Shown: positions 1 through 10,794 of the stretch, piece after piece
Layout: each line of letters starts with the position of its first letter
How positions within the stretch are numbered: the first letter of the stretch is position 1
From: Castanea sativa
Lineage: Eukaryota > Streptophyta > Magnoliopsida > Fagales > Fagaceae
Length of the DNA stretch: 64,000 nt
Direction of reading: 5' to 3'
NCBI RefSeq assembly: GCF_040712315.1
Contig: NC_134024.1
Coordinates: 62,001-126,000, forward strand
Notes under the pieces: model-generated
What the model was told of the DNA's origin: nothing
The model's database searches: none
Seen by the model: the letters and a program-made list of their open reading frames with translations, nothing else
Position numbers and translations under genes: made by a program

Positions 1-51
1 CGAGACAATATTGCTCTTCTTGCTAAAAATGCACTGTGACATTTCCTTTTA

Positions 52-231
52 GTGTGTGTTTGGCAAAAATTAAAAAGCCAACTTATTTTACTATTCAGTT
101 TATTTTTGTTACTATTCATGGGCTCCACTGCATTTTTTTGTACTTTTTATGGGTCTCACTGTACTATTTTAGTTAACTTTTACCTTTATTTATAGTACTT
201 TCAGCAAAATAAGCGGATCCCAAACAGACCC
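52..231. mobile_element. Short MITE, PIF/Harbinger-like (copy 1)
   Basis: A 180-bp non-coding element. Its ends are inverted: GTGTGTGTTTGG at the left and the complement of GGGTCTGTTTGG at the right. It is flanked by TTA on both sides (49-51 and 232-234), the target duplication typical of PIF/Harbinger elements. A second copy with the same ends and the same TTA flanks lies at 29590-29772. It has no ORF. The family assignment rests only on TIR and TSD. Confidence 0.65.
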
Positions 232-234
232 TTA

Positions 235-1783
235 ATGCATGAATATTAAGACTTTTTTTGTTGTGATTTTTTTTTTGTAAACACTTTAGATAATATTATT
301 CAATTCTTGTTAAAGATTAGTTTTGATTTGATGTGATAGATTTATTCGTAATTTTAAGTATATTTTTATTAATAAAGCATGTTTTATATAGAAAAAATTA
401 TAATAAGTGTGGGATGAGTAGATTAACACATAGTAGAGTTCTACAAGGCAAGGTCCTATGGCATCCCTATACAATATAGCCATTACTCAATCTATATGTT
501 CACTCTATGATGATTGCTCTTATCATCAGGTAAAGATATTAATCAATTTTTGGTTTGAGTGGAGTTTGAATCCTAAATCTCTTATTTGAAGACAAGATAC
601 TTATCAGTTGAGTTAACTATAATTAAAAATTGAGAATCCACGTATTATTAAGATTTAGGAGTACCATATGTTGAGTGCACGCCACCTTATACAACCCACA
701 TACTATTAGGACTCATGTAATGAGCTTTTTAGACACCCAAGAAATCAACTTCTATTAAAAATTAGATTTCACGAGTCTTTAAATGACTAAATACGTAGTA
801 TATATAAGAAATCTCTTTAGAATGTAATATTAAAATATTTAATGGTAACAATTCTATTGATTTATTTCAATGTATCAAAATCATATCTTCAAATATTATT
901 CCACAACTAGCTTGTAATCCCATGCATATGCATGAATATACTTAAAAGATACACATTAAGATGTGTGGTGGGCCTTTTTTGTATTTTGGACTGGACTTTT
1001 TTTGCCGTACTGTGACCCAATAGTTCTGGGGTAAAAGAGTCGGGACTGGCTCAATTAAAACTCACCTCAAACCAGCTTGTGCACAAGCTAGGACTCCTTT
1101 GCAGAGATCTTAGTCATGTGCCCACAGCAAGAGATGCTGTTATAAAAATGTTACAGCAGGAGACACATAACATAACAGGATAATAAAAGAGATATTCTAA
1201 CTAAAGTACTTGCTGCCAACCAAAGATAATATTTAAACAATTTCGCAATAAGAAAACACGATAATGTGAGTATGGCAGAAATAAGTTAGCAACAATAAAC
1301 AGAACAATGTTAATGCTTAAACGATCATGATAAAAGAGGGGAAATGGGATTAGTCTGCTGAACTTGGCTCCTTAGTGGATTTAAGTCCAAGAAGGGAACT
1401 AATCTCCAATGTGAGCAATCTCATAGGGAAATCCTACCATAGAAATTGCCTACTTTGAAAGAATTGACATAAATGGCTTAATCTCTAATCTTTTAGCTTG
1501 CTAGAGAGTAGGCTATTGAGAGGAGAGAGGGGGGTAACCTATCGGTGCATGTCTTATCACACTCTTGCTTTTCTCACTTCATTTCCTACTCCCTTGTTTT
1601 TCTTTCTTTTTCTATTTATCCTCTCTGTTTTTTTTTCTGCTTTCTATTTCTCCCTTATTTCTATGTTTCCTGTTGTTCTTCCTTTTTTTTTTTTTTTTTC
1701 TATTGTTGTTTACTATGCACTGCTGAGGCCTTTTTGTACTGCTTACTGTGATGAGATTTACCATTTTACTCCTCAATTACTTT
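235..1783. other. No gene recognised; AT-rich intergenic
   Basis: I see no coding signal here. The ORFs near 1500-1790 translate a long pyrimidine tract and look spurious. The stretch from about 960 to 1500 has a more even base composition and may be an old LTR fragment, but I could not find its ends or a partner. Confidence 0.5.
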
Positions 1784-1820
1784 TGGCCTAGTGTGGGTGT
1801 CCTACACCCACACTAGGCCA
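1784..1820. repeat. Perfect 17-bp inverted repeat with 3-nt loop
   Basis: The arms at 1784-1800 and 1804-1820 are exact complements around a CCT loop. The stem begins TGGCCTAGTGTGG. It would form a strong hairpin in DNA or RNA. No poly-T run or gene end beside it suggests a role. Confidence 0.8.
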
Positions 1821-2353
1821 CCCACTAGTTTGTTGGCTACTCAATCAACACCACTACCCTACACTGGCTGCGCCACGTTCCATTCCCAAACAAAAGGAGT
1901 TTTGTTTTATTTTCTTGCTTTTTGTGGCATTCCCATTCGGATAAGGATTGAGTATTCTCTCTTACTAGCTCCTATGGCATGTACCTAGTGATTTCAGCTT
2001 ATCTTTCCCTCTTTTAGGTAGTATGTTATCCCAGCAGAACATTTCTCCCAAAAGAGCTTGAGCAAGAATCCTAGAATAGACTTCTTCCAAGAGGGAAAAA
2101 AAAATTATCATTAGACTTTGCAATACTGTTATAACTCTTAATAAAGAGTGCACAGCTCATATAAAGCCATTTGAAAATTTATTTGTTCTTGCTTTCATCT
2201 CCATCTCTCTTCTTTTTCTTTTTTTTTCCTTTCTTTTTTTCTTTTTTCTTTTATATATATTTTTGATAAACTTCCTTCTTCATTTCTTTATTTAACTTTT
2301 TTAAAATTTAATTGTTTTTTTATAGGATTTAAAATTTAAATGTTATTTGCCTA
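1821..2353. other. Non-coding; start of segmental duplication copy A
   Basis: I see no gene. From about 2100 the sequence (the 'ccatttgaaaatttatttg' region and the pyrimidine run after it) matches 53360-53560. It therefore belongs to the same duplicated block as 3360-4700 against 53.8-56.1 kb. Confidence 0.55.
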
Positions 2354-2651
2354 TTAGAGCAACCATATCAGCTCGTTTAAAAGATTCCGTCTATTTTACA
2401 CAAAAAACCTACTTTTAAGATTTTACACATTTCCTTTTACAAAACATCCACATCAGTTCATTTATCCTACCACCTCTATTAATTAAATAATAATTTCCTC
2501 ACTTTTTTTTTATTATTTCTCTCCAACTACCTATACGCGCGCCTCTCTTCATTTCTGATTAATTTCTCTCATTTCTTCTCTTCATTTCTGATTCATTTCT
2601 CTCTCTCTCTCTCTCCTTCTCTTCATTTCTTCTCTTCATCTCTGATTCATT

Positions 2652-2684
<33 letters not shown>

Positions 2685-2872
2685 TTCTCTACCTAGATCA
2701 ACTCTCTGATCCACTCCGATACGCTCCGATCCAGTCGGTCCGAGCACCGATCCGAGCTCCGATACACTCCGATACGCTTCGATCCAGTCACTTCGAGCAC
2801 CGATCCGAGTTCCGATCCGAGTTCCGATCCACTCCGATACGCTCTGATGCACTCGCTCCGAGCTCCAATCTA

Positions 2873-2976
2873 CTCTCCCTAGCTCCGATCCAAGCTCCGA
2901 TCTACTCTCCCTAGCTCCGATCCAAGCTCCGATCTACTCTCCCTAGCTCCGATCCAAGCTCCGACCGCTCCGATCC
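2873..2976. repeat. 32-bp minisatellite, about three units
   Basis: The motif 'agctccga' recurs at 2881, 2913 and 2945, giving a 32-bp period. Looser variants extend back to about 2700. It lies inside the MITE at 2357-3359. Confidence 0.8.
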
Positions 2977-3188
2977 ACGCTCCGATCAAGCGCCGATCTA
3001 AGTTTATGTATTTATGTTTTTTTTTTTTTTTAAGCAAGTGTCTGTGTTGATTTTCTGTGTGTGGGTGTGTTTGTGTGCATCTGAGGAAAAAGAAGAGGAT
3101 GAGGAGTTGAGTTTTAGCTGGGTTGGTTGAGCACGGAAAGGAGAGAGAAAAAAAGGAGCGAACGGAAATGATAAAATAATGGTATAAA

Positions 3189-3232
3189 CGAGCTACAGTG
3201 ACCGTGTTAATATACACGGTTACTGTAGCTCG
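3189..3232. repeat. Hairpin: 19-bp inverted repeat, 6-nt loop
   Basis: The left arm CGAGCTACAGTGACCGTGT pairs with the right arm ACACGGTTACTGTAGCTCG with one G:T-type mismatch, around TAATAT. It lies inside the right half of the MITE. Confidence 0.8.
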
Positions 3233-3362
3233 GGGATGAATTTACAAAATTTTAGACATTTTTAAACCCACTGATGTGGGTGTTTTTTTTGCTCAAAATG
3301 TGTAAAATTGGTAGTTATGTTTATTTTAGAGGGTTTTACATGAGCTGGTGTGGATGCTCTTA

Positions 3363-4700
3363 TGGGTTATTTTGACAATTTTTACATGTATATAATAGGT
3401 TGAGTAGATATGTGTGAGTAAAATTTTATATTAAATGATAATGAAAATAGTGAGTAATTATTATAATATAATTTGATCCAAACTCGTAAACTAAAGTTTT
3501 TAAATTAAATGGTTTAATTTATATTATATTTCAATGCTTAATTGGAATCGGTTATATCTCATGTTCATGTGTGTGTTCACAATTTTACATCTGTCTCTCA
3601 GTCAATCAACCATACTTTTACCCTTTACTTCTTTTTTTTCTTTTTTGAGAAATTGCCCTTTACTTCTTTAGTGGTTAGTCGAGCACCTTTTCTAGTCCCC
3701 CCCCCCCCCCCGGTTCTTACTCCTTTGCTTTATTTTTATTATTTAAATCAATAGAGGTGGACAACGTATACCTGAAGAGATTTTTTTTTTAAGTAATAAA
3801 TAAGGTTTTTAATGTGGACTCATCGTGATCAACCTCACACCACATGATGACAAGACTAACACAAAGAGTACCATTGGAGCCTTGATGGGGTTATCGTAGT
3901 GGACACAACACATTCGTTGAAGTGTCTTGAAATTTGGGTTAATTGTTAGATGTTATCAAAATTTTTTTATAAAAAAATATTCAATTTACTCTATAAGCAT
4001 AAACAAACATCATTTAATACAATTTGAAAATTCTATTGCTCTTCCTTCTCCATCATAAGCTTTTATTTATCTATCACTAGCCACTAGTTACTCTTTCGTG
4101 CATATAATTGGCATAACCTAATTTGGTTCCTTCTCCATCTCTAACAATTATTTATCTACAATTCTACATTGGCTACTAGAAATTCTTTTGGGTATAAAAT
4201 TTCCACAATATGAGACATACGCACTTAAGACAAGATATTGAAAAGAAGCATGGACTTAGAAGAACATCGATTTTTTTTTTAAACGGTGTAAATTGTCCTA
4301 TGAGCTTAGGGAGTAGATTGAATATTAAAAAAAAAAAAATTTAATAGCTTATGATAACCCCAATCTCAGAGGCAGATTGGATTAATTTTCATTTTAATTT
4401 TTTTACTAAAAAAAGTTATCATTTGGCCTCAAAAATTTTAATTATATACTAATATACTTTTTCTAAAACTCTGCCTATTTAATAATTGATTGTACTCTGT
4501 TCTTTCTTTTTCCATGCGTGTTCACAATTTCAAATGCCCCGTTCTTATTCAAGTCAACAACTTTTCCTGGGCCACACTCAAGGAAGTTTATTCCTTTTTC
4601 CATTACTTTTTTCAGAGCTTTTGCGTGGCCTAAGTTATTGATTACCAGTCCCCCACGTTTACTCCTTTCCTTTGTTGCTCTTTATTATTTTCCACTTTCA
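3363..4700. repeat. Segmental duplication copy A (partner about 53.8-56.1 kb)
   Basis: Long stretches match 53800-53920 and 54680-55860, including the region after 3370, the poly-C run near 3700 (again near 54895), the 'gtggactcatcgtgatc' region and the block around 4500. There is no convincing ORF. Copy A has the uninterrupted site (about 3455-3480) where copy B carries a solo LTR. Confidence 0.75.
4515..4700 (-). promoter_or_regulatory. Recurrent upstream block with W-box (copy 1)
   Basis: This block resembles the sequence upstream of the TNL gene (52.88-53.08 kb) and several other places in the window. It holds AAGTCAAC, which on the minus strand reads as the WRKY-binding core TTGACT, and the phrase 'cttttgcgtggc' before 'ttattgattacc'. 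Its origin as a relic of a resistance-gene promoter is inferred from the similarity. Confidence 0.35.
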
Positions 4701-4906
4701 GGTTGTGAGAAATGGAATTGTGATATTACTGTATTTCCCTTTCGTACCTTCGATAAAAACTAGTATTAGCCAAACTAGACTTCTTTGGAGCATCTTACAA
4801 ATAAAAAATCTTGCCCATTCAACTCAATAAACTCTGAAGTCTGGACTAAATATCTCTATCAAATATTCTCTCTCTTGCTTTTGATGCCTGAAACATTAAC
4901 ATAAAT

Positions 4907-5750
4907 TGTTAGGTTCTAAGTATTTAGGAACTAATGTATTAGAATTCTAATGTGTATTGTTGGCAAACATGATCAAAACAGGTGTCTAGTTATGTTTTAG
5001 ACTTGCTCAAAGTATGAGATTTATGTAAAGTTGGAATCGAGTTAACTGCAAAAGTTACTGTGCATTTTTGCCTGACTCGATCGATCGAGAATTAGACTCG
5101 ATCGATTGAAAGTCGTGCCGAATGTTTTTCTACAGATTTTTCCAACTCAGCCCTAAGCCCATATGACGTGTAGGGTTTTATGTTTTGCCCTAGGTATAAA
5201 AGGCAAATCCTAGTCGTGTTTTTGAGGTTGCCCATATTGCTGTTTGTGTGAATCTCTTGTGAGATCAGAGAGGTGCTTGCCTTCACACAAGCTTGGGATT
5301 ATCAAGAAGGAGATTTCTTCGAGAGCTTGATGATCGTTTAGTTGCTGCCATAAGAGCTTAAAGATACACAAGCGGGGGTGCTTGTACTTGCTGGAGAATC
5401 CAAGAAAGAAGAAGTCCGTGGTCTCGGAGCTTGCACGTGGTCGTGTCAGTAAGTTCTACTGGCAGGTAGTAATAGGATGTTAGTGGTCTAAGTCGCTATT
5501 GTACACTTCGATTCTTTCATAGTGGATTCAGGTTTACCTTGAGGATAGCTAGGTTAAATCCTCCCCAAATTTTTTACCGGTTTGATTTTCTTGGGTCATC
5601 ATATCATTGTGTTATTTTTTATTTCCACTGCTTTGCATGATATGATTGTTATTGTTTTAACCTAGATCTGAATAATAAACCTAAGTATTCACTTGGTTAA
5701 TTAATTAGGTTAATCCAAATGTGTTTTAAGGGGTCTAAACAAACTCTACA
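4907..5750 (+). repeat. 5' LTR of copia element (844 bp)
   Basis: It starts TGTTAGGTTC and ends ACTCTACA. A good TATA box (GGTATAAAAGGC) lies near 5192-5203. Paired CTCGATCGATCGAG-type palindromes lie at about 5077-5110. The last 586 bp are repeated at 9167-9751 with about nine differences, so the insertion is fairly young. Confidence 0.85.
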
Positions 5751-5752
5751 AG

Positions 5753-5764
5753 TGGTATTAAAGC
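5753..5764 (+). other. Primer-binding site, initiator-Met type, degenerate
   Basis: TGGTATTAAAGC follows the 5' LTR by two bases. It differs at two positions from the TGGTATCAGAGC complementary to the 3' end of initiator-Met tRNA that copia elements use. Confidence 0.7.
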
Positions 5765-5823
5765 GGGTAGCTCTTCTGTTATATATCTTTTGATCTTTGA
5801 GCTGATCATTGACCCCTGTTGTC

Positions 5824-7606
5824 ATGAAACACGGACACTCTCTTGTTGTTCCTCCTCACTTTGATGGGAATAATTATGCTTACTGGAAAGTAAGGATGAA
5901 AACTTTCCTGAAATCCATTGATGAGAGAGTCTGGAACTCCATTGAATACGGATGGGAGGAGCCCACTACTCCTGTGAATGAGTGACAAACTTCTCAGAAA
6001 GAAGCAGAAGCTTTTAATAGCAAAGCTATGAATGCTATCTTGAATGCTGTTTCTATGGAGGAATTTAAGAGAATCTCTAATGTTGAGGTTGCTCACACTG
6101 CTTGGAGTATCTTCTAGACTATGCATGAAGGCACAAAGGCTGTTAAGATAAATAAGTTGCAACAATTAACAATCAGATTTGAAAGTATTAGGATGTTTCA
6201 TGATGAATCTTTTGATGAATTCTATGTTAAGTTAAATGACATTGTTAATTTTTCTTACAACTTGGGTGAAATCTATGATCAATCTAAAATTGTTAGGAAG
6301 ATTCTTAGATCTTTGACTGAAGATTTTAGACCCAAAGTGACTGCCATCACTGAAAGTAAGGATGTGGACTCCAATCTTGTTGATGAACTTGTAGGATCTC
6401 TTCAGTCCTATGAGTTGGACCTACCCAAAACTAGCAAATCCAAATCAATGGCTCTTAAGTCTGTTGATGATGTTGAGGTTGGTGGATTTGATGATGATCT
6501 CTCTGCTACAGAGATTGCTTACCTTGCCAAGAACTTTAAGAATTTCCTTAGAAATAGTAACAGAAGGGCAAGAGGTAAAAACACTGATGAACCTAGAAAT
6601 TTTAGGAAGAATGATCCCACTAAGGTTAACAAAATAGAAAAACCTAGAGTATGGTCGTGTGAAATCTGAATGTCCAACATTCTTGAGGTCTAAGGGTAAA
6701 GCTATGGCTGTAACCCTTAATGATGATGAAGTTTCTGATGATGAGTCTGATTGTGATGAGGATGGAAACTTCATTGCTTTCACTGCTACTGCTGTAGTCA
6801 ATGAAAGTGTGACTGTTGAAGAGAACCCTTCTGATGAGAAACTCTCTGAGGATGCAGATCTTCAAGAAGCCTACAATAAACTTTGCAAAGTTGCTGCAAA
6901 AGATGCTATGAATGTTAAATTAGGCTTAAAGAAAATTGCGTCTCTTCAGTTTGATAAGAAAAATTTGCTTGTGAATTTATTTGATGCTACTGAACTTTTG
7001 AATAATGTGAAGACTAAGAACATGTTTTTTTTTGTTAAAGTTAAATCTTTGGAACATGAACTGTCTGTTGCTAGAGAGCAAACGAATAGGTCTGCTAGTT
7101 CCAAACTTGAACAGATGTTGAGTGTTCAAAAGTCTCATTTCGACAAAACTGGGTTAGGTTTTGTAGAGAGCATCAATGTGTCTACACCAAATTCCACAAT
7201 CTTTTTTCCTTCATCTTCCTCTGAACCCCCTGTGCGTGAGGTTGTCAAACCCATAGAAGTTTCTCCTCCCAAGAAGATTAGGGTTGATCCGAAAGAGTCT
7301 AAACCTAAGGAGTCTACCCTTTCTAAGAACAGGACACATGAGAAGTCTACTTGGGTGTGTCATTTTTGTGGAAAGTCTGGGCACATTCGTCCAAACTGTT
7401 ACAAGCTTCAAGCTGCTAAGAGAGAAAATAAACTAAAAGTACCTGTGCCTCAAGCACATGATCCTATAGTACTTATTGGTGAGTTGGTAAAGGCTCTAAA
7501 CCTTTATTCCAATTCTACAGTTGGAAATCATTCTAATATGAATAAGAACTCCAATGCTCAAGGTGCATCTAAAAGACTTTGGATGCAAAAGGCTCAATCT
7601 AAGTGA
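5824..7606 (+). pseudogene. Copia gag polyprotein, disrupted
   Basis: The ATG at 5824 opens with a typical copia gag N-terminus (FDGNNYAYWKVRMKTFL) and continues through the gag-polypeptide (UBN2-like) region. In-frame stops lie at 5983 (TGA) and 6115 (TAG). Near 6655-6665 the frame shifts, and the first zinc knuckle is mostly lost: only 'SECP' remains. The rest (6659-7606) is an acidic linker and a complete CCHC knuckle, CHFCGKSGHIRPNC, at 7358-7399, ending at a TGA after 'QKAQSK'. Gag would package element RNA, but this copy cannot make an intact protein. No protease or integrase follows. Confidence 0.8.
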
Positions 7607-9166
7607 GTCTTTCTGACATGGTCCTTATGCTTTATTGCTCCAATCTTTGTGACCATTTATTTTTTGCTGCTTTCTTTTGCTTTTGTTCTCTTTGTTTTCT
7701 AGGATTTGCATTGCATAACATTCATGCATTTCATTCTAGGATGTTTTTGTTAATTTTTCATTAAAAAAAAAAAGGGAAGCAAATATGTTTTTGCATTTAT
7801 TTTCTTGGTTTTTGAAAACAAAGTTGGTCAATTTATTTTCATATACCATGTACATGTACTCTGTTTAGCTTGAATGAGCTTATCTCTTGCACTGTACTAG
7901 TTAAAGCTTTGTAGTGCATGTTGTGTGGGAAGATGTTTGTAGTTTTTGACTACTTTGTCGTGATCTTGAAGTCACAAGTCTTTGACTGACGGACTTGATC
8001 CTTTTGAGAAAGGCATAAATAAGCATCTCACCATAGTTCACTAACCAATCATGAACACCTTAGTGCATATCGTAAGATTTTGTGCTCGAGAAAGTGTAGC
8101 ACATGCACAAAAAGAACATAAGGTGTTGTCTCGGGTTAATTTCTTAAAATTGGTGTGTACATTATTGGACTTAATGCAAAAATCAAATACATAAAATTTG
8201 TGTGTACATTATGAGGCAAACTTAAGAAACCTATATGATTGCAAGCTTATGATCTAGGAAATGTGAGAGTTATATGATGTAACTCTTTAGGTGATAGTCT
8301 CTTTTGCCTTCTTTGTGATGAATTTTGAAGACTTTGTGGTTGACTTTTACTTACATATCACCTCACATGTTTCTCAAGTTTTTGCTAGTTGTACACACTA
8401 TACAAGTTACTCTTTGTTAAACTTTGTACATGTTATTGTGTGTGTTTTTGGTCTGACCAACCAAGTTTGCAAGTGCCTTGTGAATTTTGCAAAATCATTT
8501 TGACGCTTGAGAATTCAAGGAAAATGTTTTGAAAATCTATATTTTTGGGAAACTGGGTTTAAAACTTATGTTTTTGAAAAGCATTTTATTTCATACTCAT
8601 GCATTTTATCCATGAATTTCAATGCTTTGAGGAGTTTCTGCATAAATTTGTTTTATTTTTCAAAAACTGAGTTTTCCAGAATTTCGACCGGTCGAACATG
8701 TTTTTCGATCGATCGAAATTGCAATTAAATTTTTGGTCATCCACTGTCTGTTTCGATCAGTGCTCGATTGGTATTTGATCAATCAAAGCATTTTCGATCG
8801 ATCGAATCTGTTTTTTGATCGATCGAAAATCGTATGGAGACTTTTAAAAAGAGTTTTCTTTTCACGTGTTCATCCACTCTTTTCAAAAAGTTTTCAACTT
8901 TTCTCTCTCCATACGAACCGGTCAAGCCATCCATTCAAATTTTTGTCGTTTTCCTCCATTCTTTTTGCAAGGGTTTTCTCTCCAAAGGCCGGTAAAACCT
9001 TTATACCATTCCTTTTGCATTTTATTTCATGTTTCATGCATAAATTCATGCATTTTAAGGGATATTTTCAGACTAAGCCATTTTTGGGATTTTTGATGAT
9101 TCAAGCCTTATTTTCTGAAATTGATTGATGGGTTTTTGTCCTATAATGCTATACTCATGATCCATA
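7607..9166 (+). other. Non-coding internal region of the copia element
   Basis: It follows gag and has no pol homology in any frame. The short ORFs at 8291-9128 are Phe/Leu-rich and look spurious. This is the place where pol would be expected. The sequence then enters the LTR homology abruptly at 9167. Confidence 0.6.
8684..8828. repeat. Cluster of five 13-14-bp palindromes
   Basis: The members are TTCGACCGGTCGAA (8684), TTCGATCGATCGAA (about 8704), TTTGATCAATCAAA (about 8774), TTTCGATCGATCGAA (about 8792) and TTGATCGATCGAA (about 8816). Related palindromes occur in the 5' LTR at about 5077-5110. The spacing is irregular and the function is unknown. Confidence 0.75.
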
Positions 9167-9751
9167 ACGTGTAGGGTTTTATGTTTTGCCCTAGGTATAA
9201 AAGGCAAATCCTAGTCGTGTTTTTGAGGTTGCCCATATTGCTGTTTGTGTGAATCTCTTGTGAGATCAGAGAGGTGCTTGCCTTCACACAAGCTTGGGAT
9301 TATCAAGAAGGAGATTTCTTCGAGAGCTTGATGATCGTTTAGTTGCTGCCATAAGAGCTTAAAGATACACAAGCGGGGGTGCTTGTACTTGCTGGAGAAT
9401 CCAAGAAAGAAGAAGTCCGTGGTCTCGGAGCTTGCACGTGGTCGTGTCAGTAAGTTCTACTGGCAGGTAGTAATAGGATGTTAGTGGTCTAAGTCGCTAT
9501 TGTACACTTCGATTCTTTCATAGTGGAATCAGGTTTACCTTGAGGATAGCTAGGTTAAATCCTCCCCAGGTTTTTTACCGGTTTGGTTTTCCTGGGTCAT
9601 CATATCATTGTGTTATTTATTATTTCCGCTGCTTTGCATGATATGATTGTTATTGTTTTAACCTAGATCTGAATAATAAACCTAAGTATTCACTTGGTTA
9701 ATTAATTAGGTTAATCCAACTGTGTTTTAAGGGGTCTAAACAAACTCTACA
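9167..9751 (+). repeat. 3' LTR of copia element, 5'-truncated
   Basis: It matches 5165-5750 of the 5' LTR, including the TATA box, and ends in the same ACTCTACA. The first ~258 bp of the LTR are missing, replaced by internal sequence, so the element could not complete normal reverse transcription. Confidence 0.85.
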
Positions 9752-9927
9752 TAAATACAACTAAGCATTCTAATATTTTGTCCATTCGACTCAATTGGAC
9801 ACCAATTATTTCAGTCACAAATAATTGTAAGGTTCTCAATTTTCATACAATATGATCAAGTTGAACATGAACTTTAGTTGTAGAAAGGTGTAATAATAAA
9901 GAGGGAGGTAGTTTCAGTACTAATAAC

Positions 9928-10115
9928 CTATTTTTCCCAATTTATGAAACTTGTTCTAAGAGCAAGTAGAAATGCTTGTACAGTAGTCCAAAGACCCCTT
10001 CCTTTCAAGTGTACAACGAAGGCCAAAACAACACCTACTGGAACCCCAACCAGATAATATGCCCCAAGATTTACATAAGCTCCTATATCCTGCCAACCAC
10101 TTCCTCTAGCAACCC
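9928..10115 (-). pseudogene. MATE efflux transporter, C-terminal exon relic 1
   Basis: On the minus strand the reading [21 protein letters not shown] is followed by [22 protein letters not shown], which is the conserved late membrane region of plant MATE (DTX) transporters. The exon starts after a CAG acceptor near 10116 and stops at TAG 9928-9930. Compared with relic 2 (20285-20498) it lacks six residues (18 bp) just after GLW, an in-frame deletion within a membrane segment. I could find no other MATE exons next to it. It lies immediately beyond the copia insertion, in a block repeated at 19.9-20.6 kb. Confidence 0.8.
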
Positions 10116-10790
10116 CTGATGCATATATATCACAAAATAACTTTGTGAGTTAATGGCAAGCAATATCAAGAAAGAATCACAACTTCTACATTGGCATCTT
10201 ATGCTGATCTATTTTGATGAAATTAATATGCACAACATGATTATGATGGTTATGACTATGGCATAACTACTAACTAGACATTTCCTGTTAAGTATGTAAG
10301 GCTATTTTTTAATCCAGAAAGAAATTTACTTCCAAGAGTAAACTAGTTTTAATCTTTCCGCCCCACTAGTTAACTTTTTAATTGCAAAGAAAATATTCTA
10401 AATGAAGACAAATTTTTTTTTTTTTTTTTAATGATTGTATTGTCTTATTGAATTCTTAATAGAGTAATGCAAAAAACACAACAAAAATTATTTTCAATAA
10501 ATTATAAAGGCCAATAAGTTATCAAAGTTGAGTTAAATTGTTAAATATAAGAATTAAAAAGAGTAAAGACAAAAACTAATAAATAATAAATTAAATTATT
10601 CTAAGCAATAATAATTAAAATTCACTAAACAGTAATAATTAATAATTTTATTATAATACCGACGCACACCCTTGATACGATGATTATTCTACAAGTATAA
10701 GTGCTTGTGGGGTGTGGGGAGTAAAGGCTAGAATTTAAGTCTTTAGGAGAGAGTTTCACATACATATACACTTAGATTAGGCTAGAGTAG
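10116..10790. other. Non-coding; intron-like then AT-rich
   Basis: To about 10270 it matches 20499-20635, the intron side of the second MATE relic. Beyond that it is AT-rich, with a poly-T run near 10412-10430. I see no gene. Confidence 0.5.
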
Positions 10791-10794
10791 AATT

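Larger units (their letters stand above)
2357..3359. mobile_element. 1-kb non-autonomous PIF/Harbinger-like element
   Basis: The terminal inverted repeats are GAGCAACCATATCAGCTCG at the left and the complement of GAGCATCCACACCAGCTCA at the right. The flanking TTA is duplicated (2354-2356, 3360-3362). The paralogous locus near 53780 has an uninterrupted 'tctattatggg' where this element sits, which confirms the insertion. Inside are CT microsatellites, many variants of a short 'ctccgatcc' motif, a 32-bp minisatellite and a hairpin. There is no transposase. The Arg/Glu-rich ORF at 2559-2852 on the minus strand is only low-complexity sequence. Confidence 0.75.
4907..9751 (+). mobile_element. Ty1/copia-type LTR element, pol-less
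   Basis: The element runs from TG (4907) to CA (9751) and is flanked by the 5-bp target duplication TAAAT (4902-4906, 9752-9756). The paralogous locus near 20085-20095 reads straight through ('catcaacataaatacaac'), so both ends are certain. It holds a 5' LTR, a degenerate initiator-Met PBS, a broken gag, about 1.5 kb of non-coding sequence and a 5'-truncated 3' LTR. Protease, integrase, reverse transcriptase and RNase H are absent. It is either an internally deleted copy or a member of a non-autonomous family. Confidence 0.85.

Noticed and set aside
1498..1791. 97-residue + strand ORF, membrane-like
   Set aside because: It translates a pyrimidine tract (Phe/Leu/Ser). There is no start context, homology or second copy that stays open.
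2559..2852. Arg/Glu-rich minus-strand ORF
   Set aside because: Low-complexity translation of CT microsatellites inside a MITE.
2879..2976. Regular repeats considered as a CRISPR array
   Set aside because: Units are directly adjacent with no unique spacers, and the genome is eukaryotic. It is a minisatellite.
5753..5764. tRNA-like sequences at the primer-binding sites (also 21407 and 61109)
   Set aside because: Only the 12-18 nt complementary to a tRNA 3' end are present. I found no tRNA gene in the window.
8291..9128. Overlapping + strand ORFs after gag, considered as an env-like gene
   Set aside because: Phe-rich, no signal or membrane pattern typical of env-like ORFs, and the frames overlap at random.
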